A stretch of DNA of 5,325 bases from an uncultured Verrucomicrobiota bacterium (GCA_903925515.1 CAIYFP010000344.1:1-5325); one strand, 5' to 3'. Numbered from the stretch's first letter, positions 1 to 5,325 are shown. The notes: generated by a model from the letters alone, not told the origin. A program made the numbers and translations.

Positions 1-530
1 GCGACGGGGCCGACCTCGACGCTGAACCGGGGAGGGAGGGCGGCGCGGTCCTCCACGTCGTCGATCCAGCCGGCGCGCGAGCCGGGGAAGGAGTCGAAGG
101 CGGGGACGTAGGGCTTGATGTCGAGCACCGGGGTGCCTTCGAGCAGGTCGCAGGGCCCGAGGCGAAGCCGCAGGCCTTGGACTTCGAGAAGGCGGACGGG
201 GGTGATCCCGATGGGGTTGGGCCGGTGCGGGGAACGGGTGGCCAGGACGCCCCGGCGCCGGGCCGCACCACGCGGGGGCAAGACCAGAGGACGCCACCGA
301 TCGACGCGATGGAACCACCAGACGAGCCAGATGCGCTCCATGCCTTCGAGGTCGCGCAACGCGTCGCGCATGCCGGGCGCCGGGAACAGCTCCAAGACGG
401 AGTGCTCCCCCGCCCCGGGGTCCGGCTGGTACCTTGCGTCGAAGCGGACGCCATTGCCGGAATGGATGACGCCGATGGGGCGGGCTTCGAGGGCCGGGTG
501 CATGCCGGAGGGTGGACCGTCCCACGGCAT
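1..530 (-). CDS. trmO: tRNA (N6-threonylcarbamoyladenosine(37)-N6)-methyltransferase TrmO, 3' end outside window
   Basis: Cytoplasmic tRNA-modifying enzyme. The TrmO family (formerly YaeB/TsaA) uses S-adenosylmethionine to methylate t6A37 of tRNA-Thr to m6t6A37, tuning decoding of ACY codons. The minus strand reads open from the start to position 1, giving 176 residues. Family hallmarks are plain: PIGVIHS near residues 18-24, the signature GVLATRSPHRPNPIG at 94-108, and DLLEGTPVLDIKPYVP at 128-143. E. coli TrmO has about 235 residues, so most of the SAM-binding beta-barrel domain is here and the C-terminal part is cut off. The start is uncertain. ATG at 530 is the first in-frame ATG, but ATG at 503 (MHPALEARPIG) is closer to usual family N-termini. 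Neither has a Shine-Dalgarno sequence, and the frame stays open further upstream, where a GAGGAGG lies before an in-frame CTG that overlaps the stop of the preceding gene. It follows the small membrane-protein gene by 38 bases and is probably co-transcribed with it. Confidence 0.93.
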   Translation of the reverse strand, partial: MPWDGPPSGMHPALEARPIGVIHSGNGVRFDARYQPDPGAGEHSVLELFPAPGMRDALRDLEGMERIWLVWWFHRVDRWRPLVLPPRGAARRRGVLATRSPHRPNPIGITPVRLLEVQGLRLRLGPCDLLEGTPVLDIKPYVPAFDSFPGSRAGWIDDVEDRAALPPRFSVEVGPV

Positions 531-568
531 GGCGTCGAACGCGAACCGGGCGCGGCCGGGGCGCGGGG

Positions 569-679
569 TCAGCCGTGCCGGAGGACTTCCTCCTCGTGCC
601 GGATCCAGACGCGGACGGTGAGGACGAAGGCGGCGGCGATGGCGACGGCGAGTGCGAACACGGCGTAGGCGGCGGTCAT
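569..679 (-). CDS. Small single-pass membrane protein, 36 residues, function unknown
   Basis: A 36-residue ORF that I cannot assign to a family. Residues 2-22 (MTAAYAVFALAVAIAAAFV and following) form one hydrophobic helix. The tail after it is charged (VRVWIRHEEEVLRHG), so the C-terminus is probably cytoplasmic by the positive-inside rule. The ATG at 679 has a good ribosome site, AAGGA at 689-685, five bases upstream, which is better than the sites at most other starts in the window. An earlier in-frame ATG at 802 would add 41 residues rich in Arg, Pro and Ser with no recognisable pattern, and it would bypass this ribosome site, so the short form is preferred. The gene precedes trmO by 38 bases in the same direction, suggesting co-transcription. 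CcmD- or CcoQ-like small membrane subunits have a similar shape, but no cytochrome genes are nearby and I see no specific match. Confidence 0.6.
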   Translation of the reverse strand: MTAAYAVFALAVAIAAAFVLTVRVWIRHEEEVLRHG

Positions 680-684
680 GTGCT

Positions 685-689
685 TCCTT
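685..689 (-). promoter_or_regulatory. Ribosome binding site of the small membrane protein
   Basis: On the minus strand AAGGA stands five bases before the ATG at 679. It fixes the start of the 36-residue ORF in preference to the upstream ATG at 802. Confidence 0.55.
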
Positions 690-696
690 TTGTTGC

Positions 697-710
697 GGGG
701 CGTCGGCCCC
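697..710 (-). promoter_or_regulatory. Small hairpin in the leader of the small membrane protein gene
   Basis: GGGGC-GTCG-GCCCC forms a perfect 5-bp stem with a 4-base loop. On the minus strand it sits just before the CAACAAAAGGAAG ribosome-site region. Read on the plus strand it is followed by TGTTTTG, which resembles a short terminator, but nothing upstream on that strand needs terminating. The stem is short for this GC content, so it could be chance. Confidence 0.2.
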
Positions 711-918
711 TGTTTTGCGTCCTCATGGATACGCGTGGAGGTCGGCCATGGGCTCGCCCGGGATTGGCGGGATGGATGCAAGAAGTGCGGTGCAACACCC
801 ATCGCGTGCGAGCCACCTCGCGTCTTCGGATGACGGTCGCGTCCGCAATCTGTGGGCGGGCGCCCGATGGCATGCCCGACGTTCGGGGGCGGGCGCGCGC
901 ACGCTTTAAACCGGTTCC

Positions 919-942
919 GGGCGGGGGTAGAGAAAGGGCGGG
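919..942 (+). promoter_or_regulatory. G-rich tract covering the antiporter ribosome-binding region
   Basis: Four G-runs (919-921, 923-927, 936-938, 940-942) end directly at the ATG at 943. The middle stretch GTAGAGAAAGGG supplies the only ribosome-site-like bases (GAAAGG). The arrangement G3-N1-G5-N8-G3-N1-G3 is close to a G-quadruplex pattern, although the middle loop is one base longer than the usual limit of seven. A structure here could hide the ribosome site, but G-runs are common in this DNA. Confidence 0.25.
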
Positions 943-2214
943 ATGAATCCGAGCGCGATCCAGGTGTTGGCGACGGTGTTGTTTGGGTTGGCGGTGCTTC
1001 ACACGTTCGCGGTGAAGCGGTTCGCGCATTGGGCGCACCGGTATCCGGAGGGATCGATCCATGAGAACGTGCTGCACTTCCTTGCGGAGACCGAGGTGGT
1101 GTTCGGGGTGTGGGCGGCGGCGTTGTTCGTGGGGATCATGGCGGTGCAGGGGTCGGTGCACTCGGCGGTGGAGTACATCGAGGGGCTGAACTTCACGGAG
1201 CCCAAGTTCGTGCTGGTGGTGATGGTGGTGGCGGCGACGCGGCCGGTGGTGTGGCTGGCGGAGAGCCTTGTGGTGGCGATGTCGCGGCTGATCCCGGGCC
1301 GTCGGCCCGTGGCGTTCTACATGGCGGCGCTGGGGCTGGGCCCGTTGCTGGGGAGCTTCATCACGGAGCCGGCCGCGATGACGTTGCTGGCGATGGTGCT
1401 GCGAAGGCGATACTTCGACGCGGGGATCGGGCGTCGGCTGGCGTACGCGACCTTGGGACTGCTCTTCGTGAACGTGTCCATCGGAGGCGTGCTCACGCAC
1501 TTCGCGGCGCCGCCGGTCCTGATGGTGGCGTCGAAGTGGAACTGGGGGATCGCGTTCATGGCGACGCACTTCGGGTGGCGCGCGGCGGTGGCGTGCGTCG
1601 CGAGCACGGCGGTGGTGACATGGGTTTTCCGGAGGGAGCTGGGGGCGTTGCCGGAGGCCAAGGAGTCGGGCCCCGGGGTGCCGTGGTGGCTGGTGTTGAT
1701 GCACGTGGCGACGCTGGCGTTGGTGGTGGCGTTCTCGCACTATCCGGACGTATGCTTCGGGGTGTTCGTGATGTTCCTTGGGATGGTGAAGGCCACGAAG
1801 GAATACCAAGACGAGCTGAAGCTGCGGGAGGGGTTGCTGGTGGGGTTTTTCCTGTCGGGACTGGTGACGCTGGGGAGCCTGCAGGATTACTGGCTCAAGC
1901 CCCTGATCCAGTCGCTGGGCGGCTCGGCGCTGTTCTTCGGGGCGACCGGCCTGACGGCGATCACGGACAACGCGGCGTTGACGTACCTTGGCTCCCTTGT
2001 GGAGGGCATCTCGGACCCGTTGAAGTACGCGTTGGTGGCCGGGGCGGTGACGGGCGGCGGGCTCACGGTGATCGCGAACGCGCCCAACCCGGCGGGGGCC
2101 GGCATCTTGCAGGATGCCAAGGCGTTTGGGGACGAGGGCATCAGCCCGCTGGGGTTGTTCCTTGGCGCGCTGGGCCCCACGGCGATGGCGGTGGTGATGT
2201 TCTGGCTGGTGTAA
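943..2214 (+). CDS. Putative Na+/H+ antiporter, polytopic inner-membrane protein
   Basis: A 423-residue integral membrane protein with about 11-12 hydrophobic segments, roughly at 3-22, 52-70, 89-112, 124-150, 166-186, 203-230, 248-265, 268-283, 297-312, 328-350, 361-381 and 401-422. It resembles the family annotated as putative Na+/H+ antiporter (Pfam Na_H_antiport type, distantly like the ion-transporter superfamily that includes NhaD and ArsB). The family name is from memory of the sequence style, and sodium as substrate is inferred. Likely functional spots are polar or helix-breaking motifs inside membrane segments: ITEPAAM at 140-146, LTAITDNAALTYLGS at 337-351 and VIANAPNPAGAGIL at 376-389; Asp342-Asn343 and Glu142 are the obvious buried charged or polar candidates for ion exchange. 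A charged loop at 232-246 separates the two halves. The ATG at 943 starts a normal N-terminal helix, and no closer alternative fits. It appears to be transcribed alone, with the next gene 76 bases away. Confidence 0.8.
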   Translation: MNPSAIQVLATVLFGLAVLHTFAVKRFAHWAHRYPEGSIHENVLHFLAETEVVFGVWAAALFVGIMAVQGSVHSAVEYIEGLNFTEPKFVLVVMVVAATRPVVWLAESLVVAMSRLIPGRRPVAFYMAALGLGPLLGSFITEPAAMTLLAMVLRRRYFDAGIGRRLAYATLGLLFVNVSIGGVLTHFAAPPVLMVASKWNWGIAFMATHFGWRAAVACVASTAVVTWVFRRELGALPEAKESGPGVPWWLVLMHVATLALVVAFSHYPDVCFGVFVMFLGMVKATKEYQDELKLREGLLVGFFLSGLVTLGSLQDYWLKPLIQSLGGSALFFGATGLTAITDNAALTYLGSLVEGISDPLKYALVAGAVTGGGLTVIANAPNPAGAGILQDAKAFGDEGISPLGLFLGALGPTAMAVVMFWLV

Positions 2215-2227
2215 CGGGTCGGCCCGT
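2214..2227 (+). terminator. Weak hairpin at the antiporter stop codon
   Basis: ACGGG-TCGG-CCCGT makes a perfect 5-bp stem with a 4-base loop, starting at the last base of the TAA stop. No T-run follows directly; the nearest is TTTT at 2242-2245. This is not a textbook intrinsic terminator. It may slow polymerase or be chance. Confidence 0.2.
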
Positions 2228-2263
2228 CGGCGAGGTCATGGTTTTGGGATGGCGAACCATGGC

Positions 2264-2280
2264 TGGCATGGCGCTAGCTT
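2264..2280 (+). promoter_or_regulatory. Candidate promoter of the protease gene (sigma-54-like or TAGCTT -10 element)
   Basis: The sequence TGGCAT-GGCGC-TAGCTT has GG at 2265-2266 and GC at 2277-2278, exactly 12 bases apart as in -24/-12 sigma-54 promoters (consensus TGGCAC-N5-TTGCW), with two mismatches. TAGCTT at 2275-2280 could instead be a sigma-70-type -10 box, but no -35 box stands at the right distance. Either reading predicts a transcript starting at about 2287-2290, directly before the ATG at 2291, which has no Shine-Dalgarno sequence. No sigma-54 activator site or gene is visible here. Confidence 0.25.
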
Positions 2281-2290
2281 GGACCAGCGC

Positions 2291-4969
2291 ATGATCACAC
2301 CACGTTCAAACGGAGGCAGCCCGCTCGCGTCAGCAACGTTTCTCGCGGCCGCCCTCGTCTCCGGGGCCGTCATGGCGGCGCCCGCCACGCGGTACCGATT
2401 CAAGGAACCCGTCGAGACGGCTTACGAGCGGCTGTCCTTCGCGACGATCGCCGCGTCGTCCATGCCCGACCCGGCGGAATGGCTGGAGGCGACGCGGCCG
2501 GGCCCGGATGGCGGCCGCGTTTGGCTGGGGCGACGGATGGTGATCGGGGCGGCGCCGGGGGTGGACGTAGCCAGGATGCTCTCGGCGCGGGGGCTGGAGA
2601 AGGTCCGGGACGGCGCCGGCGGGCTGGAGGTCTGGCAGGGGCCGGACGCGGCGACGGTCGCGGGCGTGGCCATGGCCATGGCCGCGGAGCCGGGCGTGCG
2701 GGTGTCGTGCCCGGTCATGCGCCGCGACTGGGTCCTGCACACGCCGTATGCGTCGCGTCCCAAGGATCCCTTGTATCCGCGTCAATGGCACCTTGAGAAC
2801 CGATTGCCGACGGGGCGCGTGCGAGGGCCGGACCTGAACGTGCGCGCGGCATGGCCCGTGGCGCAAGGTGAGGGCGTGGTGGTGGGGATCGCGGACAACG
2901 GGGTGGAGGCGGCCCATCCCGACCTTGCGGCACGGACGACGGGTCAGCCGCACTTCGACTTCGACACGTCTCAGGCGCGGGCACTGGGCACGGCGGAAGG
3001 AGACCATGGAACGGCGGTGGCGGGGCTGGTGGCGGCCACGCCGGACAACAACCGCGGGGTTGCGGGCGTGGCCCCGAGGGCAGGGCTCGCCTCGATGGTC
3101 ATCTTTGCAGACAACGGCAACGGCGGGGAATCCATCGTCCCCGACGACGCGTTGGCGGAGGTGTTCCGGTACAGCCCGGACAAGGTCTGGGTGCAGAACC
3201 ATAGCTGGGGGATCGGGAGCTCGCGCCAAGCGACGCGGGACGCGCTCTCGGACGCGGCGATCGAGGAGTCCGTGACGGTGGCCCGGGGCGGGCTCGGGAC
3301 GGTGTTCGTGCGCGCGGCCGGCAACGGGCGCGAGAACTTCTTCAATTCCAACGACGACGGGTTCTCCTCGGACCCGCGCGTCATCAGCGTGGGCGCGGTG
3401 CGGATGGACGGGAGGGCGACGATCTACAGCGAGCCCGGGGCCAACCTGCTCGTGGCCGCGCCCTCGGGCGACCCGCGGGCCGACGGGTCGGAGGACCCCA
3501 CGTCGCCGAACCTGCCCACGACGGACCGGCGAAGCACGGCCGGCTACAACGGGACCTTCGGCGACTCGGGCGACTACGGGACCGGCGAGTCGGGATTCAA
3601 CGGCACCTCGGCCTCCACGCCGTTGGTCTCGGGCGCCGTCGCCATCGTCCTTTCCGCCCGCCCCCAGCTCTCCGTCCGGGACGTCCAGCAGGTGCTCGCC
3701 TTGTCTTCGAGACATTGGGACCTTGCAGACCCGGACGTTCGCACCAACGGGGCCGGATTGCGCCTCAGCCACAGCGTCGGATTCGGCATCCCGGACTGCG
3801 GCCTTGCGGTCGAGCTCGCCCGGCGCTGGCAGCCAAGGCCCGCCGCCGAGCGCGTCGTCGTCACCGCGCGCCCCGCCGCGTCCATCCCGGACGACACCTG
3901 CCGCCTCGTGACCGAGGGGACGCCAGCCTTGCCCTCCACCTTGCGGAGCATCCGCGTGATCCCGGGCATGGGGGTCTTCCCGGACGCGGGCATGGCGGCC
4001 GCGCCCCTGCAATACGTGGGGCGAGGCAACACCAACCTTCCCGCCGCCCTCGCTGGGCGCATCGCCCTGATCGCCGACGGCGTCAACACGGCGTCCGACA
4101 AGATCGCCCGAGCTGCCCGCGCGGGCGCCGTGGCCGCCGTCATCTTCCGGAACGCCGACGAGACGCTCATCGACGTGATGCCCGGGACGTCCTTGTCGCC
4201 CATCCCGGCCTTCCAGATGGGCCAGACCTCGGGGGACAACCTCTCGCGCGTGCTCGGTGCCCGAACCAACTACCTCGCCCGCGTGACGTCCTCCGCCGCA
4301 ACCGTCCGGTTCAACGTGGAGCGTTCCCTCACCTGCGAGCACGTGGGGGTCCGGCTTCGCACGACCCACCCGGCCCGGGGCGACCTCCGGATCACGTTGA
4401 CGTCCCCCTCCGGCACGAGGTCGGTCCTGCAAAACCTCAATGATGACGTGTCGGCCGGGCCCACGGACTGGACGTACTGGAGCACGCATCACTTCTTCGA
4501 GCCCTCGGCCGGGGAGTGGGTGCTCGAAGTGCGGGACCTGCGCGAGAACGACCAAGGCACCATGACCCTCGCCGAGCTCGAGGTGCGCGGGGTGCCCGTC
4601 GTGGACGAGGACCGCGACGGCATGGACGACACATGGGAGCGGCGTTGGTTCGGGGGTCTTGAACGCGGCCCGCGCGAGGATCCCGGCCGGCACGGGTTGC
4701 AGCTCGTCCGCGAGCAATGCCTCGCCGGCGATCCCATGGCCCCGGGGCATCCGTTCCCACGCACCCTCCAGTTCCTCGACAACACCTTCGTCCGCCTGAC
4801 CTTTCCCACCGTCGTCGGCTGGGGATACCGGCTCGAGTTCTCGAACGAGCTCGGCGGCGCGGCGGCGGTCCAGACGAACAGCCCGGGGCGCATCGGCGAG
4901 ATCGAGATGATGGTGCCGTTGGAAGGGCGCGACGAACGCTGGTTCCGGGTCATCCCCACCCCGCCCTGA
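2291..4969 (+). CDS. Secreted kexin-like subtilisin (S8) serine protease with PA and P domains
   Basis: An exported endopeptidase of 892 residues from the ATG at 2291. Domains in order: Sec signal peptide 1-29, cleavage likely after VMA; propeptide about 40-145; S8 catalytic domain about 155-515; PA (protease-associated) domain about 555-660 (GRIALIADG, DKIARAARAGAVAAVIFRNAD); P (proprotein convertase) domain about 672-768 (GDLRITLTSPSGT, SAGEWVLEVRD); Verrucomicrobia-type tail 772-892 with DEDRDGMDDTWE and a final beta segment ending WFRV. The catalytic set is complete: Asp202 in IADNGVEAAHPDL, His239 in GDHGTAVAG, oxyanion Asn345 in AAGNG, and Ser440 in NGTSASTP, so it should be active. QWHLEN, the DNG version of the Asp motif and the P domain point to the kexin branch. 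An in-frame ATG at 2249 would place 14 polar residues before the signal peptide and swallow the promoter-like motif, so 2291 is preferred. Codon third positions shift from G-rich to C-rich inside the catalytic domain. Its natural substrate is unknown. Confidence 0.92.
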   Translation: MITPRSNGGSPLASATFLAAALVSGAVMAAPATRYRFKEPVETAYERLSFATIAASSMPDPAEWLEATRPGPDGGRVWLGRRMVIGAAPGVDVARMLSARGLEKVRDGAGGLEVWQGPDAATVAGVAMAMAAEPGVRVSCPVMRRDWVLHTPYASRPKDPLYPRQWHLENRLPTGRVRGPDLNVRAAWPVAQGEGVVVGIADNGVEAAHPDLAARTTGQPHFDFDTSQARALGTAEGDHGTAVAGLVAATPDNNRGVAGVAPRAGLASMVIFADNGNGGESIVPDDALAEVFRYSPDKVWVQNHSWGIGSSRQATRDALSDAAIEESVTVARGGLGTVFVRAAGNGRENFFNSNDDGFSSDPRVISVGAVRMDGRATIYSEPGANLLVAAPSGDPRADGSEDPTSPNLPTTDRRSTAGYNGTFGDSGDYGTGESGFNGTSASTPLVSGAVAIVLSARPQLSVRDVQQVLALSSRHWDLADPDVRTNGAGLRLSHSVGFGIPDCGLAVELARRWQPRPAAERVVVTARPAASIPDDTCRLVTEGTPALPSTLRSIRVIPGMGVFPDAGMAAAPLQYVGRGNTNLPAALAGRIALIADGVNTASDKIARAARAGAVAAVIFRNADETLIDVMPGTSLSPIPAFQMGQTSGDNLSRVLGARTNYLARVTSSAATVRFNVERSLTCEHVGVRLRTTHPARGDLRITLTSPSGTRSVLQNLNDDVSAGPTDWTYWSTHHFFEPSAGEWVLEVRDLRENDQGTMTLAELEVRGVPVVDEDRDGMDDTWERRWFGGLERGPREDPGRHGLQLVREQCLAGDPMAPGHPFPRTLQFLDNTFVRLTFPTVVGWGYRLEFSNELGGAAAVQTNSPGRIGEIEMMVPLEGRDERWFRVIPTPP

Positions 4970-4974
4970 CCGCC

Positions 4975-4978
4975 GAGG
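4975..4978 (+). promoter_or_regulatory. Ribosome binding site of the FG-GAP/VCBS protein gene
   Basis: GAGG stands seven bases before the ATG at 4986, within the 16-base gap after the protease stop. It supports this start and joint transcription of the two genes. Confidence 0.45.
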
Positions 4979-4985
4979 CCCGCGC

Positions 4986-5325
4986 ATGACGAACCCCACG
5001 GCCCATGGCCCGGCACGCACCCATGCCGCCAATGCCAGCGTGCCACCGCCATGCCTCCCGTGGCGTCTCGCCGGACCTTGCGCCGCCATGGGATGGCTCG
5101 CGTGCTCCCTCCTCGCAGCCGGGCCATGGCATGACGCGCCCGGGCATCGTTGGCAGGAACTCGCTCCCCCGCCGCCCCGCGCCCAGCAAGCCTTCCTCAC
5201 GCGCCTCCCCCATTCCGCGACCGGCGTCGCATTCACCAACCTCCTCGCCGACTCCCGCTCCCTCACCAACCACGTCCTGCTCAATGGCTCCGGCGTGGCG
5301 TTGGGCGACGTCGATGGCGACGGCA
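4986..5325 (+). CDS. Exported FG-GAP/VCBS-repeat (CRTAC1/ASPIC-UnbV-like) protein, 5' part only
   Basis: The first 113 codons of a gene that runs off the right edge. The N-terminus has about 27 polar, Pro- and His-containing residues, then a hydrophobic segment around residues 28-46 (LAGPCAAMGWLACSLLAAG), consistent with a long signal peptide or an N-terminal anchor. A later ATG at 5088 (MGWLACSLL) would give a signal too short to be convincing. Residues from about 75 read LPHSATGVAFTNLLAD, then NHVLLNGSGVALGDVDGDG at 95-113. This is the typical opening of beta-propeller proteins with FG-GAP/VCBS repeats, often with a C-terminal ASPIC/UnbV domain, in Verrucomicrobiota and Planctomycetota; DVDGDG is the calcium-binding loop of the first repeat. 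The rest, including any UnbV domain, cannot be seen. It follows the protease by 16 bases, so the two are probably co-expressed and both act outside the cytoplasm. A functional partnership is only inferred. Confidence 0.8.
   Translation, partial: MTNPTAHGPARTHAANASVPPPCLPWRLAGPCAAMGWLACSLLAAGPWHDAPGHRWQELAPPPPRAQQAFLTRLPHSATGVAFTNLLADSRSLTNHVLLNGSGVALGDVDGDG

Larger units (their letters stand above)
680..942. other. Divergent intergenic spacer, no gene recognised
   Basis: This 263-bp spacer lies between the leftward small-protein/trmO unit and the rightward antiporter gene, so it must carry promoters for both unless transcription enters from outside. I could not find a convincing -35/-10 pair in either direction. 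What it holds: a 5-bp GC hairpin (697-710) in the presumed leader of the small protein; a second hairpin CCCGA-CGT-TCGGG (875-887); a TTTAAA patch (905-910), the only AT-only hexamer near the antiporter start and a possible -10 region, 17 bases after a poor -35 candidate TTCGGG at 882-887; and a G-rich tract at 919-942. Several frames are open here only because the DNA is GC-rich, and their products show no protein-like pattern. Confidence 0.5.

Noticed and set aside
875..910. Regular promoter for the antiporter (TTCGGG, 17 bases, TTTAAA)
   Set aside because: The spacing is right but the -35 candidate matches the consensus poorly, so it is mentioned only within the spacer entry.
115..946. Several overlapping plus-strand frames over the left end and spacer
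   Set aside because: They lie opposite trmO and the small protein and are Arg/Pro/Gly-rich. The minus strand carries the unmistakable TrmO signature.
676..1809. 377-codon minus-strand frame antisense to the antiporter
   Set aside because: It is extremely His/Arg/Pro-rich, the reverse-strand reading of hydrophobic GTG/GCG codons, and shows no protein-like pattern.
2249..2290. 14-residue N-terminal extension of the protease
   Set aside because: It would put MANHGWHGASLDQR before a normal signal peptide and would contain the promoter-like motif; ATG at 2291 gives a standard signal peptide.
1110..2294. 394-codon plus-strand frame overlapping the antiporter
   Set aside because: It is a Gly/Ala/Arg-rich +1 shadow, while the antiporter frame has clear membrane helices and motifs.
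3300..3660. dif-like recombination site at the skew switch
   Set aside because: I looked for an AT-rich imperfect palindrome of the XerCD type and saw none in this coding stretch; a search of the wider genome is needed.
2330..5284. 984-codon open frame on the minus strand antisense to the protease
   Set aside because: It is compositionally a shadow, rich in Arg, Gly, His and Pro with no domain or hydrophobic pattern, and it crosses two real plus-strand genes. Long antisense frames are expected at this GC content.
1..5325. CRISPR array, tRNA, rRNA, insertion sequence or defence cassette
   Set aside because: No regular repeats with spacers, no cloverleaf-like pattern, no terminal inverted repeats or transposase, and no nuclease or toxin signature in any supported reading frame.

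Overview
The window is very GC-rich and nearly fully coding. It fits a free-living bacterium of the Verrucomicrobiota/Planctomycetota type, with Verrucomicrobiota (Limisphaerales-like) as the best guess. Three things suggest this: the secreted peptidase ends in a Verrucomicrobia-style tail (an Asp-rich DxDxDGMxDxWE segment, then a beta domain with a YRLEFSNEL-type and WFRV-type motif); the last gene opens like the TGVxFTN...NGSGVALGDVDGDG proteins (FG-GAP/ASPIC-UnbV) common in those phyla; and several starts lack a good Shine-Dalgarno sequence. The phylum call rests on recognised protein style, not on a search.

Layout. On the minus strand, running off the left edge, is the 5' part of trmO (tRNA m6t6A37 methyltransferase, 1-530), preceded in the same direction by a 36-residue single-span membrane protein (569-679). 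A 263-bp non-coding gap (680-942) separates these from the plus-strand genes. It holds a small hairpin, a TTTAAA patch and a G-rich tract over the next start codon. A 423-residue polytopic putative Na+/H+ antiporter follows (943-2214). After a 76-bp gap with a weak hairpin and a promoter-like motif comes an 892-residue secreted kexin-like subtilisin protease (2291-4969; signal peptide, propeptide, S8 catalytic domain, PA domain, P domain, Verrucomicrobia-type tail). Sixteen bases later begins an exported FG-GAP/VCBS-type protein, cut by the right edge (4986-5325+).

How they fit together. The protease and the repeat protein are probably one transcription unit for secreted proteins. The antiporter (ion/pH homeostasis) and trmO with its small neighbour (tRNA modification) look unrelated housekeeping units on either side of a divergent spacer. 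No rRNA, tRNA, CRISPR array or insertion sequence was recognised.

The most unusual signal is not a gene. The plus strand is strongly G-rich from the left edge to about 3400, whatever the gene orientation, and C-rich from about 3600 to the right edge. The switch lies inside the protease catalytic domain. This suggests a replication-skew boundary or a rearrangement junction within the gene. I saw no convincing new defence or mobile system.
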